A DNA stretch of 64,000 bases, from NCBI RefSeq assembly GCF_900104385.1, contig NZ_FNJA01000001.1:408386-472385 (forward strand). The letters are read 5' to 3'. Position 1 is the stretch's first letter. Every line of letters begins with the position of its first letter. A program made the position numbers and the translations under genes. Shown here piece by piece: positions 45,559 to 54,955 of this stretch. The notes under the pieces were generated by a model. It made no database searches, was not told the DNA's origin, and saw only the letters and a program-made list of their open reading frames with translations. Source of the stretch: Rhodoferax sp. OV413. GTDB taxonomy: Bacteria > Pseudomonadota > Gammaproteobacteria > Burkholderiales > Burkholderiaceae_C.

Positions 45559-46586
45559 GTCTTGGCTCCTTCATTTTTCCGCAGCTGCGCCAGCAGGAGC
45601 TTGGACAGGGAAAGAATGACGAAAGTAATAAAAAACAGCACTAGGCCGAGGTACATCAGAGCACCTTGGTGCAGGCCCTCGCCAGCTTCGGCGAACTCAT
45701 TGGCCAGTGCCGAGGTGATGCTATTGGCCGCCTGGAACAGGCTCAGGGAATCCAGCTGGTTGAAGTTACCGATCACAAAGGTCACAGCCATGGTCTCGCC
45801 AATGGCGCGCCCCAGGCCCAGCATGATGCCGCCGATGACGCCCGACTTGGTGTACGGCAAAACCACTTTGGACACGACTTCCCAGGTGGTTGCGCCCAGG
45901 CCGTAAGCCGATTCCTTCAGCAAGGTGGGTGTGACCTCAAACACATCGCGCATCACTGCGGCGATGAACGGGATGATCATGATCGCCAAAATAATGCCGG
46001 CCGACAAAATGCCAATACCCACCGGAGCGCCTGAGAACAAGGCTCCCATGTACGGCACGTCGCCGAACATGGCCTGCAGCGGCTGCTGCACATAGGTAGA
46101 CAACACCGGGCTGAATACCAACAGGCCCCACATGCCGTAGACGATGGACGGCACAGCGGCCAGCAGCTCTACAGCCGTACCCAGAGGCCGCTTGAGCCAG
46201 GCGGGCGACAGCTCGGTGAGGAACAGCGCGATACCAAAGCTCACCGGCACCGCGATCAGCAAGGCGATGAGCGAAGTCATCAAAGTGCCGTAGATCATCA
46301 CCAGCCCGCCAAACTCCTCTTTCACCGGGTCCCAGGTCGTGCTGGTCAGGAAGCCCAGCCCGTACTTGTCAATGGCCGGCCACGCGCTCACTGTCAGCGA
46401 GCCCAGGATCGCCACCAGCATCACCAAGGTGAAGATGGCGGAGCCTTTGGCCAGCCAGGCAAAAACGCGGTCGAAGACAGGGCCCGAACGGGCCGCTTTG
46501 GGGCGGGGAGGAGTGGTCATCGCGTGTCCGGAAGTCTTGGCAGACGGATTCAACGGTAGCTCGTTCGCCGGAAGTGTAGATGACAC
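45555..46586 (-). CDS. pstC: Phosphate ABC transporter permease PstC
   Basis: 343 aa, six hydrophobic helices. The EAA loop reads [20 protein letters not shown]. The long periplasmic loop between the first helices contains [19 protein letters not shown] as in other PstC proteins. It follows pstS by 27 bp. Confidence 0.97.
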   Translation of the reverse strand: MSSTLPANELPLNPSAKTSGHAMTTPPRPKAARSGPVFDRVFAWLAKGSAIFTLVMLVAILGSLTVSAWPAIDKYGLGFLTSTTWDPVKEEFGGLVMIYGTLMTSLIALLIAVPVSFGIALFLTELSPAWLKRPLGTAVELLAAVPSIVYGMWGLLVFSPVLSTYVQQPLQAMFGDVPYMGALFSGAPVGIGILSAGIILAIMIIPFIAAVMRDVFEVTPTLLKESAYGLGATTWEVVSKVVLPYTKSGVIGGIMLGLGRAIGETMAVTFVIGNFNQLDSLSLFQAANSITSALANEFAEAGEGLHQGALMYLGLVLFFITFVILSLSKLLLAQLRKNEGAKT

Positions 46587-46613
46587 GTTTTACTCCTTGG
46601 TCCGTAACAGGGA

Positions 46614-47657
46614 TTACTTGATGGCGACAGGCTTGCCAGCACCATCGGTAACCTGGCCCCAGGCTTTCTCAATCGAGGCCACTACAGGTGCAGGCAGAGG
46701 CACATAATCCAGGTCGTCGGCAATCTTGGCGCCGTTCTTGTAGGCCCAGTTGAAGAACTTAAACACTTCGGTCGCATTGGCGGGCTTGTCCTGCTTGGTG
46801 TGCATCAGGATGAAAGTCGCGGTAGAGATAGGCCAGGCTTCCTTGCCAGGTTGGTCGGTGATCAGCTGGTAGAAGGACTTGTTCCAGTCGGCACCGGCAG
46901 CAGCTGCTGCAAAGGCGGTATCGCTGGGCTGCACAAACACGCCGTCGCGGTTCTTCAGCAGCGCATAGGTCATCTTGTTTTGCTTGACGTAGGCGTATTC
47001 GACGTAGCCGATCGAATTGGGCAGACGGTTCACGAATGCCGCAACACCTTCATTACCCTTGCCGCCGGCACCCACGGGCCAGTTCACGGCTGTGCCCTCA
47101 CCCACTTTTTCCTTCCACTCGGGGTGGACGCGGCTCAGGTAGTTGGTGAAATTGAAAGTAGTACCCGAACCATCGGCACGGCGCACGGGGGAGATGGCGG
47201 CGTCTGGCAATGGCAGACCGGGGTTCAGCGCCACCAGGGCGGCGTCATTCCACTTGGTGATCTTGCCCAGGAAGATATCGCCCAGCACCTGGCCGGTCAG
47301 CTTCAGTTGGCCGGGTGCAATGCCCTTGATATTGACCACAGGTACAGTGCCGCCAATCACGGCGGGGAACTGCATCTGGCCCTTGGACTTCAGCACTTCG
47401 TCGGTTTGTGGCATGTCGGAAGCCCCGAAGTCCACGGTTTTGGAGTCGATTTGCTTGATGCCGGCGCCGGAGCCAACGGACTGGTAGTTGATCTTGACGC
47501 CAGTCGCCTTGTTGTACTCAGCCGCCCACTTGGAATACACGGGAGCGGGGAAAGTCGCACCAGCGCCGGTGATTTCCTGCGCGCCAACCCAACCTGCGAA
47601 AGACAGGGCAGCCGAACCTGCAAGGCTGACCATGGCGATCTTGAAACGTGTTTGCAT
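46614..47657 (-). CDS. pstS: Phosphate-binding protein PstS
   Basis: 347 aa periplasmic protein. The signal peptide IAMVSLAGSAALSFAGWVGA precedes ITGAGATFPAPVYSKWAAEY. The phosphate-binding loops include SGAGIKQI and RADGSGTTFNFTNYL. It is the first gene of the pst-pho operon. The ATG at 47657 follows AAAGGG. The Pho box lies 87 bp upstream. Confidence 0.98.
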   Translation of the reverse strand: MQTRFKIAMVSLAGSAALSFAGWVGAQEITGAGATFPAPVYSKWAAEYNKATGVKINYQSVGSGAGIKQIDSKTVDFGASDMPQTDEVLKSKGQMQFPAVIGGTVPVVNIKGIAPGQLKLTGQVLGDIFLGKITKWNDAALVALNPGLPLPDAAISPVRRADGSGTTFNFTNYLSRVHPEWKEKVGEGTAVNWPVGAGGKGNEGVAAFVNRLPNSIGYVEYAYVKQNKMTYALLKNRDGVFVQPSDTAFAAAAAGADWNKSFYQLITDQPGKEAWPISTATFILMHTKQDKPANATEVFKFFNWAYKNGAKIADDLDYVPLPAPVVASIEKAWGQVTDGAGKPVAIK

Positions 47658-47743
47658 AACTAAACCCTTTAAATGAGTAAGAACCAACCTGACGTTGCAC
47701 CAAACTGGTACACCGTTGCGATGGCGTTAATTTAAGAAGATTG

Positions 47744-47761
47744 TGTGACAGCCATGTGACA
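47744..47761 (-). promoter_or_regulatory. Pho box between pstS and ppx
   Basis: On the minus strand TGTCACA-TGGC-TGTCACA: two perfect 7-bp direct repeats at 11-bp spacing, the arrangement bound by PhoB dimers. It lies 87 bp before pstS and 66 bp before the divergent ppx. Confidence 0.85.
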
Positions 47762-47826
47762 AAAATAAGCGTAAACCCGGTTCGGCATGGGTGCTATGCT
47801 GCGCCCACAAAAATTGCGGCAACACC

Positions 47827-49332
47827 ATGCAAAACGGAACACTTCTCGCCGCCCTGGACCTGGGCTCCAACAGCTTTCGCCTGGAAATTGGTCGCCTCGA
47901 CCACGGGCAAATCCACCGTACCGAATACCTGAAAGAAACCGTCCGCCAAGGCAACGGCCTGGACGAAAACCGCAACCTCAGCCCGGAAGCCATGCAGCGC
48001 GGCTGGGACTGCCTGGCCCGATTTGGCGAGCGGCTCGCCGGTTTCGAGCGCCACCAGGTACGTGCCGTCGCCACCCAAACCCTGCGCGAAGCCCGCAACC
48101 GCGACGCGTTCCTGGCCAAGGCGCATGAAATTCTGGGGTTCCCCATCGATGTCATCCCGGGCCGCGAAGAGGCCCGGCTGATCTACCAGGGTGTGGCCCG
48201 TCTGCTGCCGCAGTCGCAGGAGCGCCGCCTGGTGGTCGATATCGGCGGACGCTCTACCGAAATGATTCTGGGGCAAGGCTATGACGCCACCGTCATGGAA
48301 TCCTTCCGGGTGGGCAGCGTGGCCTGGTCGATGAAATACTTTCCCCAGGGACAGTTCACCCGCGATGCGTTCCGCATCGCCGAAATTGCCGCCAAAGCCG
48401 TGCTGGACGAAGCCCTGAACGCCTACCGCCGCGACACCTGGGACGTGGCCTATGGCTCCTCCGGCACGGTGGGTGCGGTCGCCGACATCCTGCACGCGGC
48501 CGGCTGGCAGCAAAACCTGATCAACCGCGAAGGCCTGGACTGGATCAGCGAACGTCTTTTAAAAGCCCAAACCGTCGACAAACTGCGCTTCGAAGGCATG
48601 AAGGATGACCGCAAACTGGTCATCGGTGGCGGCATCAGCGTGCTGCGCGCCGTGTTCGACCTGCTGGGCATCGAAGAAATGCATGCCGCCGACGGCGCGT
48701 TGCGCCACGGCGTGCTGTACGACCTGGTGGCCCGTGGCCAGGAAGACACCGACCTGCGCGCGGTCTCGGTGCAACGCATGGCTTCGCGTTTCGACGTGGA
48801 TACGTTGCAAGCCCAGCGCGTGGCGCACCACGCTTGTGCTCTGTTCAGCCAGCTGCAGCTGCAAAGCGGCATGTCGGTTGCTGAGTCGGCACGCCTGCAG
48901 CGCAAGCTCAACTGGGCCGGCTATCTGCATGAAATCGGCTGCCAGATCTCCCACAGCTACTACCACAAGCACGGTGCCTACATCCTCGACCACGCCGATG
49001 CACCCGGCTTCGCGCTGTCGGAACTACACCGCCTAAGCCAACTGGTGCTGGGCCACCGCGGCAAGCTGCGCAAGCTGGAACTCGACTTTGCCGATGAGGT
49101 GTTTGTGCAGCAGCTGCTGTGCCTGCGGCTGGCCACCATTCTGAGCCACGCCCGGCGCGACCCGGACACCACCGGGCTGCAACTCACCCAGGACCCGGCG
49201 CAGCCCAACCAGTTCCTGCTCAGCACCCGTGCTGGCTGGTCGCAAAGCTATCCACAGTCCGCCCATCTGCTACGCGAAGAGGTTGTGGCCTGGCAAAAAA
49301 CTCCCTGGTCTTTGCTGCTTTCCGAGACCTGA
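47827..49332 (+). CDS. ppx: Exopolyphosphatase (Ppx/GppA family)
   Basis: 501 aa ASKHA-fold phosphatase. The phosphate loops are LLAALDLGSNSFRLEIGRL, RAVATQTLREARN and LVVDIGGRSTEMI; the C-terminal helical HD-like domain includes AHHACALFSQLQLQSG. It removes terminal phosphate from polyphosphate, and relatives act on pppGpp. It is divergent from pstS across the Pho box, so polyphosphate use probably rises with phosphate starvation. Confidence 0.94.
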   Translation: MQNGTLLAALDLGSNSFRLEIGRLDHGQIHRTEYLKETVRQGNGLDENRNLSPEAMQRGWDCLARFGERLAGFERHQVRAVATQTLREARNRDAFLAKAHEILGFPIDVIPGREEARLIYQGVARLLPQSQERRLVVDIGGRSTEMILGQGYDATVMESFRVGSVAWSMKYFPQGQFTRDAFRIAEIAAKAVLDEALNAYRRDTWDVAYGSSGTVGAVADILHAAGWQQNLINREGLDWISERLLKAQTVDKLRFEGMKDDRKLVIGGGISVLRAVFDLLGIEEMHAADGALRHGVLYDLVARGQEDTDLRAVSVQRMASRFDVDTLQAQRVAHHACALFSQLQLQSGMSVAESARLQRKLNWAGYLHEIGCQISHSYYHKHGAYILDHADAPGFALSELHRLSQLVLGHRGKLRKLELDFADEVFVQQLLCLRLATILSHARRDPDTTGLQLTQDPAQPNQFLLSTRAGWSQSYPQSAHLLREEVVAWQKTPWSLLLSET

Positions 49333-49457
49333 ACACGGGGCGTAGCCAATTACTTGAAAAAACCTGCACTTTTGTCAAGGAACGCTGAATAATCTGCCGA
49401 TATAGTTTGTAAAGAGCATAGTTGTGCTACCCATTGAGACAACCAGCAAGGCCACGC

Positions 49458-50207
49458 ATGACAGAACAATCCAGGCCCAACCTCGGTGATGGCTACAAGC
49501 AATACTTCGAGATAGCTCCGGCACTGGACCAGGCGCGCATCAACGACGTATTTTTCATACGCCATGACGTGTATGCACGCGAGCTGGGTTTCGAGCCGGT
49601 ACGCGAAGACCAGCGAGAAACCGACAAATACGACTACCGCTCGCTGCACTGCCTGGTTCGCAGCGCCGACGGCTCCAGACTCGCAGGTTGCGCCCGGTTG
49701 GTGTTGACCGACCCCCAAGACCAGGACTCGCCCCTACCCTTCGAAGTCACCTGCAAAAACACCCTGGACCGCAGCATCATCGACCCGGCCAAACAGCCGC
49801 GCGCGCGCATCGCCGAGGTATCCCGACTGGCCGTGATGTCCGAGTTCCGCCGCCGCAAAGGTGAACAGCAAAGCGAGGCCATGATCTCAGAGCAGGATTT
49901 CGGCGACCGCAACCAGCCGCGCTTCCCGTATCTACCCGTCAGCCTGTACATGGGAGCCGTCATCATGGCCAAACGCCAGGGAATTGAAACCCTGTTCACC
50001 CTGACCGAACCTCGATTAGCCGAGCACTTTGCCAAATTGGGGGTCAACATCATGCCGATTGGCGGCCCGGTGGAACACCGGGGACAGCGCCTGCCCTCCA
50101 TGTTGCGCGTGGACGAGGTGTACCAAGGTCTTCGGCTGCTGATTCGGCCGCTGTGGCATGTAATCAATGCCCAAATAGACGAGGCTTACGCCAAGGCATC
50201 GGTCTAA
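49458..50207 (+). CDS. PEP-CTERM/exosortase system-associated acyltransferase
   Basis: 249 aa. It resembles the TIGR03694 family, a relative of acyl-homoserine lactone synthases found in genomes with PEP-CTERM/exosortase systems. Supporting stretches are IRHDVYARELGFEP, RLAGCARLVLTDP, RIAEVSRLAVMSEFRRRKGE and FPYLPVSLYMGAVIMAKRQG. The acyl acceptor is unknown. ATG 49458 follows AAGG. It fits with the PEP-CTERM protein at 8.8-9.7 kb; the exosortase itself is not in the window. Confidence 0.85.
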   Translation: MTEQSRPNLGDGYKQYFEIAPALDQARINDVFFIRHDVYARELGFEPVREDQRETDKYDYRSLHCLVRSADGSRLAGCARLVLTDPQDQDSPLPFEVTCKNTLDRSIIDPAKQPRARIAEVSRLAVMSEFRRRKGEQQSEAMISEQDFGDRNQPRFPYLPVSLYMGAVIMAKRQGIETLFTLTEPRLAEHFAKLGVNIMPIGGPVEHRGQRLPSMLRVDEVYQGLRLLIRPLWHVINAQIDEAYAKASV

Positions 50208-50229
50208 ACAGCCAATTTCGTTATTTCTA

Positions 50230-50249
50230 AATATGCTTATTCGCATATT
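50230..50249 (+). promoter_or_regulatory. Palindrome in the promoter region of the sulfur operon
   Basis: AATATGC-TTATTC-GCATATT lies 55 bp before the tauE-like start in an AT-rich gap. It could be a binding site for a CysB/Cbl-type regulator or the terminator of the preceding gene; there is no T run. Confidence 0.35.
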
Positions 50250-50303
50250 GGTAGAACAATAAAGTAGTTTGGATTAAAGGGGCCGGCTTCTATAGTCGCG
50301 CCC

Positions 50304-51095
50304 ATGCACGATTTAGCGTTTGTTTTTGCCGGATTCTTTGTCGGTTTTGTCGTAGGTTTGACCGGCGTGGGCGGCGGCTCGCTGATGACCCCGATCCTGA
50401 TCTTCTTCTTTGGCATGAAGCCCTACCTGGCAATCGGCACCGACCTGCTGTTCGCCTGCTTCACCAAGGCCGGTGGCACCTTGAAGATGGCCCGCTCGGG
50501 CATGGTCAGCTGGCGCATCGTGGCCACCCTGTGTGCCGGCAGCATTCCGGCATCGCTGCTGACCTTGTGGGTGCTGCACACCCTGGGCCCGGCCGAGCCG
50601 CAAGTGCAAAAAGCTATGACCACCACCCTGGGCGTAGCCCTGCTGCTCACGGCACTGGCCACTCTGTACAAAAGCATCCGCGGCAAATCCGCACCGCGCA
50701 GCATCAGCCACCAGGCCATGGCCCAAGCCGAGCGCCCGCGCCACTGGAGCCTGCCGCTGCTGTTTGGCGCGTTTATCGGCACGCTGGTGACCCTGACATC
50801 GGTCGGCGCAGGCGCGATTGGCGTGACTGTGCTTATGCTGCTCTACCCGCTGCTGCCGCTGCAGCGGATTGTGGCTGCCGACATCGCCTATGCGGTGCCG
50901 CTGACCCTGATCGCCGGCCTGGGCCATGCAGGCCTGGGTTCGGTGGACTGGCCGCTGCTGGCCAAGCTGCTGGCGGGTTCCCTCCCCGGTATCTGGCTGG
51001 GTTCCCACCTGATGCTCAAGACCTCGGACCGCGTGATCCGCGGCGTGTTGTCGCTGCTGCTGGCCTATGCCGGCACCAAATTACTGGCACTTTAA
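50304..51095 (+). CDS. TauE/SafE-family sulfite exporter-like permease
   Basis: 263 aa with about eight hydrophobic helices in two inverted TauE halves: FVGLTGVGGGSLMTPILIFF in the first and LTSVGAGAIGVTVLMLLYP in the second. Members move sulfite, sulfoacetate or other sulfur anions. As the first gene before cysI it may handle excess sulfite or take up a sulfur source for this operon; direction is not known. Confidence 0.85.
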   Translation: MHDLAFVFAGFFVGFVVGLTGVGGGSLMTPILIFFFGMKPYLAIGTDLLFACFTKAGGTLKMARSGMVSWRIVATLCAGSIPASLLTLWVLHTLGPAEPQVQKAMTTTLGVALLLTALATLYKSIRGKSAPRSISHQAMAQAERPRHWSLPLLFGAFIGTLVTLTSVGAGAIGVTVLMLLYPLLPLQRIVAADIAYAVPLTLIAGLGHAGLGSVDWPLLAKLLAGSLPGIWLGSHLMLKTSDRVIRGVLSLLLAYAGTKLLAL

Positions 51096-51141
51096 AATTA
51101 CCTGTTGCCCACGTGCAGCCCCTCCCACGATTGCTTTAAAA

Positions 51142-52920
51142 ATGTACCAATACACCGAATTTGACAAACAGTTTGTGCAACTGCGCGCCGCCCAATACCG
51201 CGACCAGCTGGAGCGCTGGCAGGCAGGCAAGCTGGCCGAGGACGAATTCCGTCCGCTGCGCCTGCAAAACGGCTGGTACGTACAGCGCTTTGCCCCCATG
51301 CTGCGCGTGGCCGTGCCCTACGGCGAGCTGAACAGCGCCCAGCTGCGCGTGCTGGGCACCATTGCCCGCGATTACGACAAAAAAGACGCACACGATCTGG
51401 CCAAGGCCAACCCCGGCCTGAGCGATCTGCACAGCCTGCCCAGCGCCTGCGCCCACTTCACGACCCGCCAGAACGTCCAGTTCAACTGGATTCCCCTGGA
51501 TAAAAGCGCTGACGTGATGGATCTGCTGGCCAGCGTGCACCTGCACGGTATCCAGACCAGCGGCAACTGCATCCGCAACACCACCAGCGACGAGCGCGCA
51601 GGCATTGCCGCCGATGAAATCGCCGACCCGCGCCCGCTGGCCGAAATCATCCGCCAGTGGAGCACGCTGCACCATGAATTCGCCTTCCTGCCACGCAAGT
51701 TCAAGATTGCCATCGTCGGTGCCACCGACGACCGCGCCGCCACCGCCTGGCACGATGTAGGCCTGCATGTACTGAAGAACGAGGCCGGTGAAGTCGGCCT
51801 GCGCGTCATGGTCGGCGGCGGCATGGGCCGCACGCCTGTCGTCGGCACCGTGATCCGTGACTTCCTGCCCTGGAACCAGATCCTGAACTACCTGGAAGCC
51901 GTGGTCCGCGTCTACAACCGCTGGGGTCGCCGCGACAACATGTACAAGGCGCGCATCAAGATCCTGGTCAAGGCCGAAGGCCAGCGTTATATCGACGAAG
52001 TCGAAGCCGAATACCAGCAGATCCTGACAGTCGATGGTGGCCCGCACACCATCGCCCAGGCTGAGCTGGACCGCGTCACCGCCTGCTTTGTGCCGCCGGC
52101 CAGCCGCGTCGGCGCCCTGCCCGCCTTGGCCAAGCCGGTCGCCGCCCCGGTGGATGACAAGGAGTACACCCGCTGGCTGAAGCAAAACGTGGCAGCCCAC
52201 CAGAACCCGCTGCTGCGCGCCGTGACCCTGTCGTTCAAACGCCTGGGCTACTCGCCCGGCGACGCTACCGCCGACCAGCTGGATGCTGCAGCCGACCTGG
52301 CCGACCGCTACAGCGCCGGTGAAACCCGCGTCACCCACGACCAGAACCTGGTGCTGCCCTGGGTCCGCGCCGACGAGTTACCGGCCCTGTATGCCGAAGC
52401 CAAGGCGCTGGGCCTGGCCAGGGCCAACATCCGCCTACTGACCGACATGATCGTCTGCCCCGGCGGCGACTTCTGCAGCCTGGCGAATGCCCGCTCGCTG
52501 CCGATTTCCGAAGCCATCAGCCAGCGCTACCAGGACATGGACGAGCTGCACGACCTAGGTGAAATCGATGTGCACATGAGTGGCTGCATCAACTCCTGCG
52601 GCCACCACCACAGCGCCCACATCGGCATCTTGGGCGTCGACAAGGACGGTCAGGAGTGGTACCAGGTGACACTGGCCGGCTCGGACGGCTCCCAACTGTC
52701 CGGTCCCGCCATCGCCGGCAAGGTCGTCGGCCCATCCTTCAGCGCCGCCGAAGTGCCCGAAGTCATCGAAGCCGTGCTGGATACCTACCGTGCGACCCGT
52801 AGCAGTGGCGAAAACTTCATCGACACCCTGCGCCGCGTCGGCCAAGACCCGTTCAAGCTGGCCGCCAACAACGCCCGCATCAGCACCGGCAAAGCGCCGC
52901 GCGCCACGGCCGAAGCCTGA
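51142..52920 (+). CDS. cysI: Nitrite/sulfite reductase haemoprotein, probable assimilatory sulfite reductase
   Basis: 592 aa with two ferredoxin-like half-domains. Substrate-binding arginines lie in HFTTRQNVQFNWI and SGNCIRNTTSDERAG. The sirohaem-[4Fe-4S] cysteines are in CPGGDFC and SGCINSCGHHH. It reduces sulfite to sulfide with six electrons. There is no CysJ flavoprotein; the operon ends with a ferredoxin and a ferredoxin reductase that can supply electrons. Start 51142 is followed directly by the family's N-terminus; the frame upstream overlaps tauE. Confidence 0.93.
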   Translation: MYQYTEFDKQFVQLRAAQYRDQLERWQAGKLAEDEFRPLRLQNGWYVQRFAPMLRVAVPYGELNSAQLRVLGTIARDYDKKDAHDLAKANPGLSDLHSLPSACAHFTTRQNVQFNWIPLDKSADVMDLLASVHLHGIQTSGNCIRNTTSDERAGIAADEIADPRPLAEIIRQWSTLHHEFAFLPRKFKIAIVGATDDRAATAWHDVGLHVLKNEAGEVGLRVMVGGGMGRTPVVGTVIRDFLPWNQILNYLEAVVRVYNRWGRRDNMYKARIKILVKAEGQRYIDEVEAEYQQILTVDGGPHTIAQAELDRVTACFVPPASRVGALPALAKPVAAPVDDKEYTRWLKQNVAAHQNPLLRAVTLSFKRLGYSPGDATADQLDAAADLADRYSAGETRVTHDQNLVLPWVRADELPALYAEAKALGLARANIRLLTDMIVCPGGDFCSLANARSLPISEAISQRYQDMDELHDLGEIDVHMSGCINSCGHHHSAHIGILGVDKDGQEWYQVTLAGSDGSQLSGPAIAGKVVGPSFSAAEVPEVIEAVLDTYRATRSSGENFIDTLRRVGQDPFKLAANNARISTGKAPRATAEA

Positions 52921-52931
52921 AAGTAAATACT

Positions 52932-53360
52932 ATGAAAATAATAGCATCCACCGCACATACACCGGGCGCCGAAGGCCAAAACAGCATTGTTGCCCTGGCC
53001 AACGACGTAGACCCCCGCACACTGCCACTCGAAGGCGTGACCCGCATCGACCTGAACTTCCCCAAGTTCACCGATGGCCGTGCCTACAGCCAGGCTTTTC
53101 TGCTGCGCCGCCGCCTCGGCTTTACCGGCGAAATCCGCGCCACCGGCGACGTGCTGATCGACCAACTGGTACAGATGCAACGCAGCGGTTTTGACGTGGC
53201 CGTGCTGCGCGAAGGCGTGGATGCCAGCGCCGCACAGCGCCAGTTCGACCGCTTTGAAGGCTTCTACCAGGGCGACGCCGTCCACGTGGAGCCGCACTTT
53301 GCCGAAACCGAGCACTCCGCAGCCTACGCCGCAGAGCTGGCCCGGCAAGACTCGTATTGA
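52932..53360 (+). CDS. DUF934 protein of the sulfur assimilation operon
   Basis: 142 aa. RIDLNFPKFTDGRAYSQAFL and RRRLGFTGEIRATGDVLIDQ are the characteristic core of DUF934. The family is found next to cysI and cysH in many proteobacteria and is thought to assist sulfite reduction, but its biochemistry is unknown. It starts 11 bp after cysI and ends 13 bp before cysH. Confidence 0.93.
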   Translation: MKIIASTAHTPGAEGQNSIVALANDVDPRTLPLEGVTRIDLNFPKFTDGRAYSQAFLLRRRLGFTGEIRATGDVLIDQLVQMQRSGFDVAVLREGVDASAAQRQFDRFEGFYQGDAVHVEPHFAETEHSAAYAAELARQDSY

Positions 53361-53373
53361 TCGGAAAAACACC

Positions 53374-53997
53374 ATGAGCACGCTCAACCTCGCACAGATC
53401 AACACGGATCTCGGTCGCAACGCACCAGCTTTGGTGGAATGGGCACTCGGCCTGGACCAGCCCGCCATCGTCACCACCAACTTCCGTCCATTCGAAGCGG
53501 TCATCCTGCACATGGTCACCCGCGTGAACCCCGACGTGCCTGTGGTCTGGATGGACAACGGCTACAACACCGAGGCCACCTACCAGTTTGTCGATGAAGT
53601 GACAAAGCAGCTGAAGCTGAACCTGCGCATCTACCTGCCGCTACGCTCGCGTGCGCACCGCGAGGCGGTAGACGGCGCGACGCCCGCGCTGGACGACCCG
53701 CGCCATGCAGCCTTCACCGAAGAAGTGAAGCTGGAGCCTTTTTCCCGCGCACTGCGCGAGACGGCCCCCAAGGTCTGGTTCACCGCACTGCGGGCCACCG
53801 ACACCGCCGTGCGCGCCCAGATGGACCCGGTGAGCATCAACCCCGACGGCCTGATCAAGGTCGCGCCATTGCTGCACTGGTCGTCCAAAGAACTCCACGA
53901 ATACTGTGTCACCCACGGCCTGCCCAACAACTTCGACTACGTGGACCCCACCAAGGGTGAAGACAACCGCGAGTGCGGCTTGCACATTGCCCATTGA
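53374..53997 (+). CDS. cysH: CysH-family phosphoadenylyl-/adenylyl-sulfate reductase
   Basis: 207 aa, shorter than most relatives. The PP-loop-like region is AIVTTNFRPFEAVILHMV; DNGYNTEATYQFVDEV and VWFTALRATDTAVRAQ follow. The C-terminal catalytic cysteine is in RECGLH. The two CC pairs that hold the [4Fe-4S] cluster of APS reductases are absent, so by motif it is of the PAPS type. The SGGKDS-like loop is also weak (TTNFRPFE). No APS kinase is in the operon, which leaves the substrate in doubt. Thioredoxin would be the reductant. Confidence 0.85.
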   Translation: MSTLNLAQINTDLGRNAPALVEWALGLDQPAIVTTNFRPFEAVILHMVTRVNPDVPVVWMDNGYNTEATYQFVDEVTKQLKLNLRIYLPLRSRAHREAVDGATPALDDPRHAAFTEEVKLEPFSRALRETAPKVWFTALRATDTAVRAQMDPVSINPDGLIKVAPLLHWSSKELHEYCVTHGLPNNFDYVDPTKGEDNRECGLHIAH

Positions 53998-54022
53998 GGC
54001 CGACTGAAACTTGACCCCCGAC

Positions 54023-54955
54023 ATGAACTCCCTCGCTACCCCCTCTGCCCAACACCATCTGAGCAATGCCCACCTTGACGCGCTGGAAGAAGAAACCATC
54101 TTCATCCTGCGCGAAGTGGCTGCCGTATTCGAGCGTCCCACCCTGCTGTTCTCCGGCGGCAAAGACTCGCTGGTACTGCTGAAATGCGCCGAAAAAGCCT
54201 TTGGCGCGGGCCGTATCCCGTATCCGCTCTTGATGATCGACACCGGCCACAACTTCCATGAAGTGACCGACTTCCGCGACTTCCGCGCCAAGGAACTCGG
54301 TGCCGAACTCATCGTGCGCAACGTCGAAGACTCGATGAAACGCGGCACCGTGCGCCTGGCCCATCCCGGCGAGTCGCGCAATGTGCACCAGTCGGTGACC
54401 CTGCTGGAAGCGATTGAAGAATTCCGCTTCGACGCGCTGATCGGCGGCGCCCGACGCGACGAAGAAAAAGCCCGCGCCAAGGAACGCATTTTTTCGCACC
54501 GCGACAGCTTCGGCCAGTGGCAGCCCAAGGCCCAGCGGCCTGAGCTGTGGACCCTGTTCAACACCCGCCTGCAGCCCGGCGAACACTTCCGCGTGTTCCC
54601 CATCAGCAACTGGACCGAGCTCGACGTCTGGCAGTACATCGAACGCGAGCAGATCGCCCTGCCCTCGCTGTACTACACCCACAAACGCGAAGTGGTAGAG
54701 CGCAAGGGCCTGCTGGTCCCGGTGACCGACCTGACCCCGCTCAAAGCCGGTGAAACCGCCGAGCAGCGCGACGTGCGCTTCCGCACCGTGGGCGACATCA
54801 CCTGCACCTGCCCGGTGGAGAGCTTTGCCGCCACCGCCGGCGACATCGTGATCGAAACCCTGGCCGCCGACGTGAGCGAACGCGGCGCGACCCGCATGGA
54901 CGACAAGACTTCCGAAGCGTCCATGGAAAAACGTAAAAAAGACGGATACTTCTAA
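54023..54955 (+). CDS. cysD: Sulfate adenylyltransferase subunit 2
   Basis: 310 aa ATP-pyrophosphatase. The PP-loop is LLFSGGKDSLVLLKC; GHNFHEVTDFRDFRAKELGA and the C-terminal RFRTVGDITCTCPVES are typical of CysD. With CysN it makes APS from sulfate and ATP. ATG 54023 is chosen over a TTG four codons upstream. The stop overlaps the cysN ATG (TAATG). Confidence 0.95.
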   Translation: MNSLATPSAQHHLSNAHLDALEEETIFILREVAAVFERPTLLFSGGKDSLVLLKCAEKAFGAGRIPYPLLMIDTGHNFHEVTDFRDFRAKELGAELIVRNVEDSMKRGTVRLAHPGESRNVHQSVTLLEAIEEFRFDALIGGARRDEEKARAKERIFSHRDSFGQWQPKAQRPELWTLFNTRLQPGEHFRVFPISNWTELDVWQYIEREQIALPSLYYTHKREVVERKGLLVPVTDLTPLKAGETAEQRDVRFRTVGDITCTCPVESFAATAGDIVIETLAADVSERGATRMDDKTSEASMEKRKKDGYF

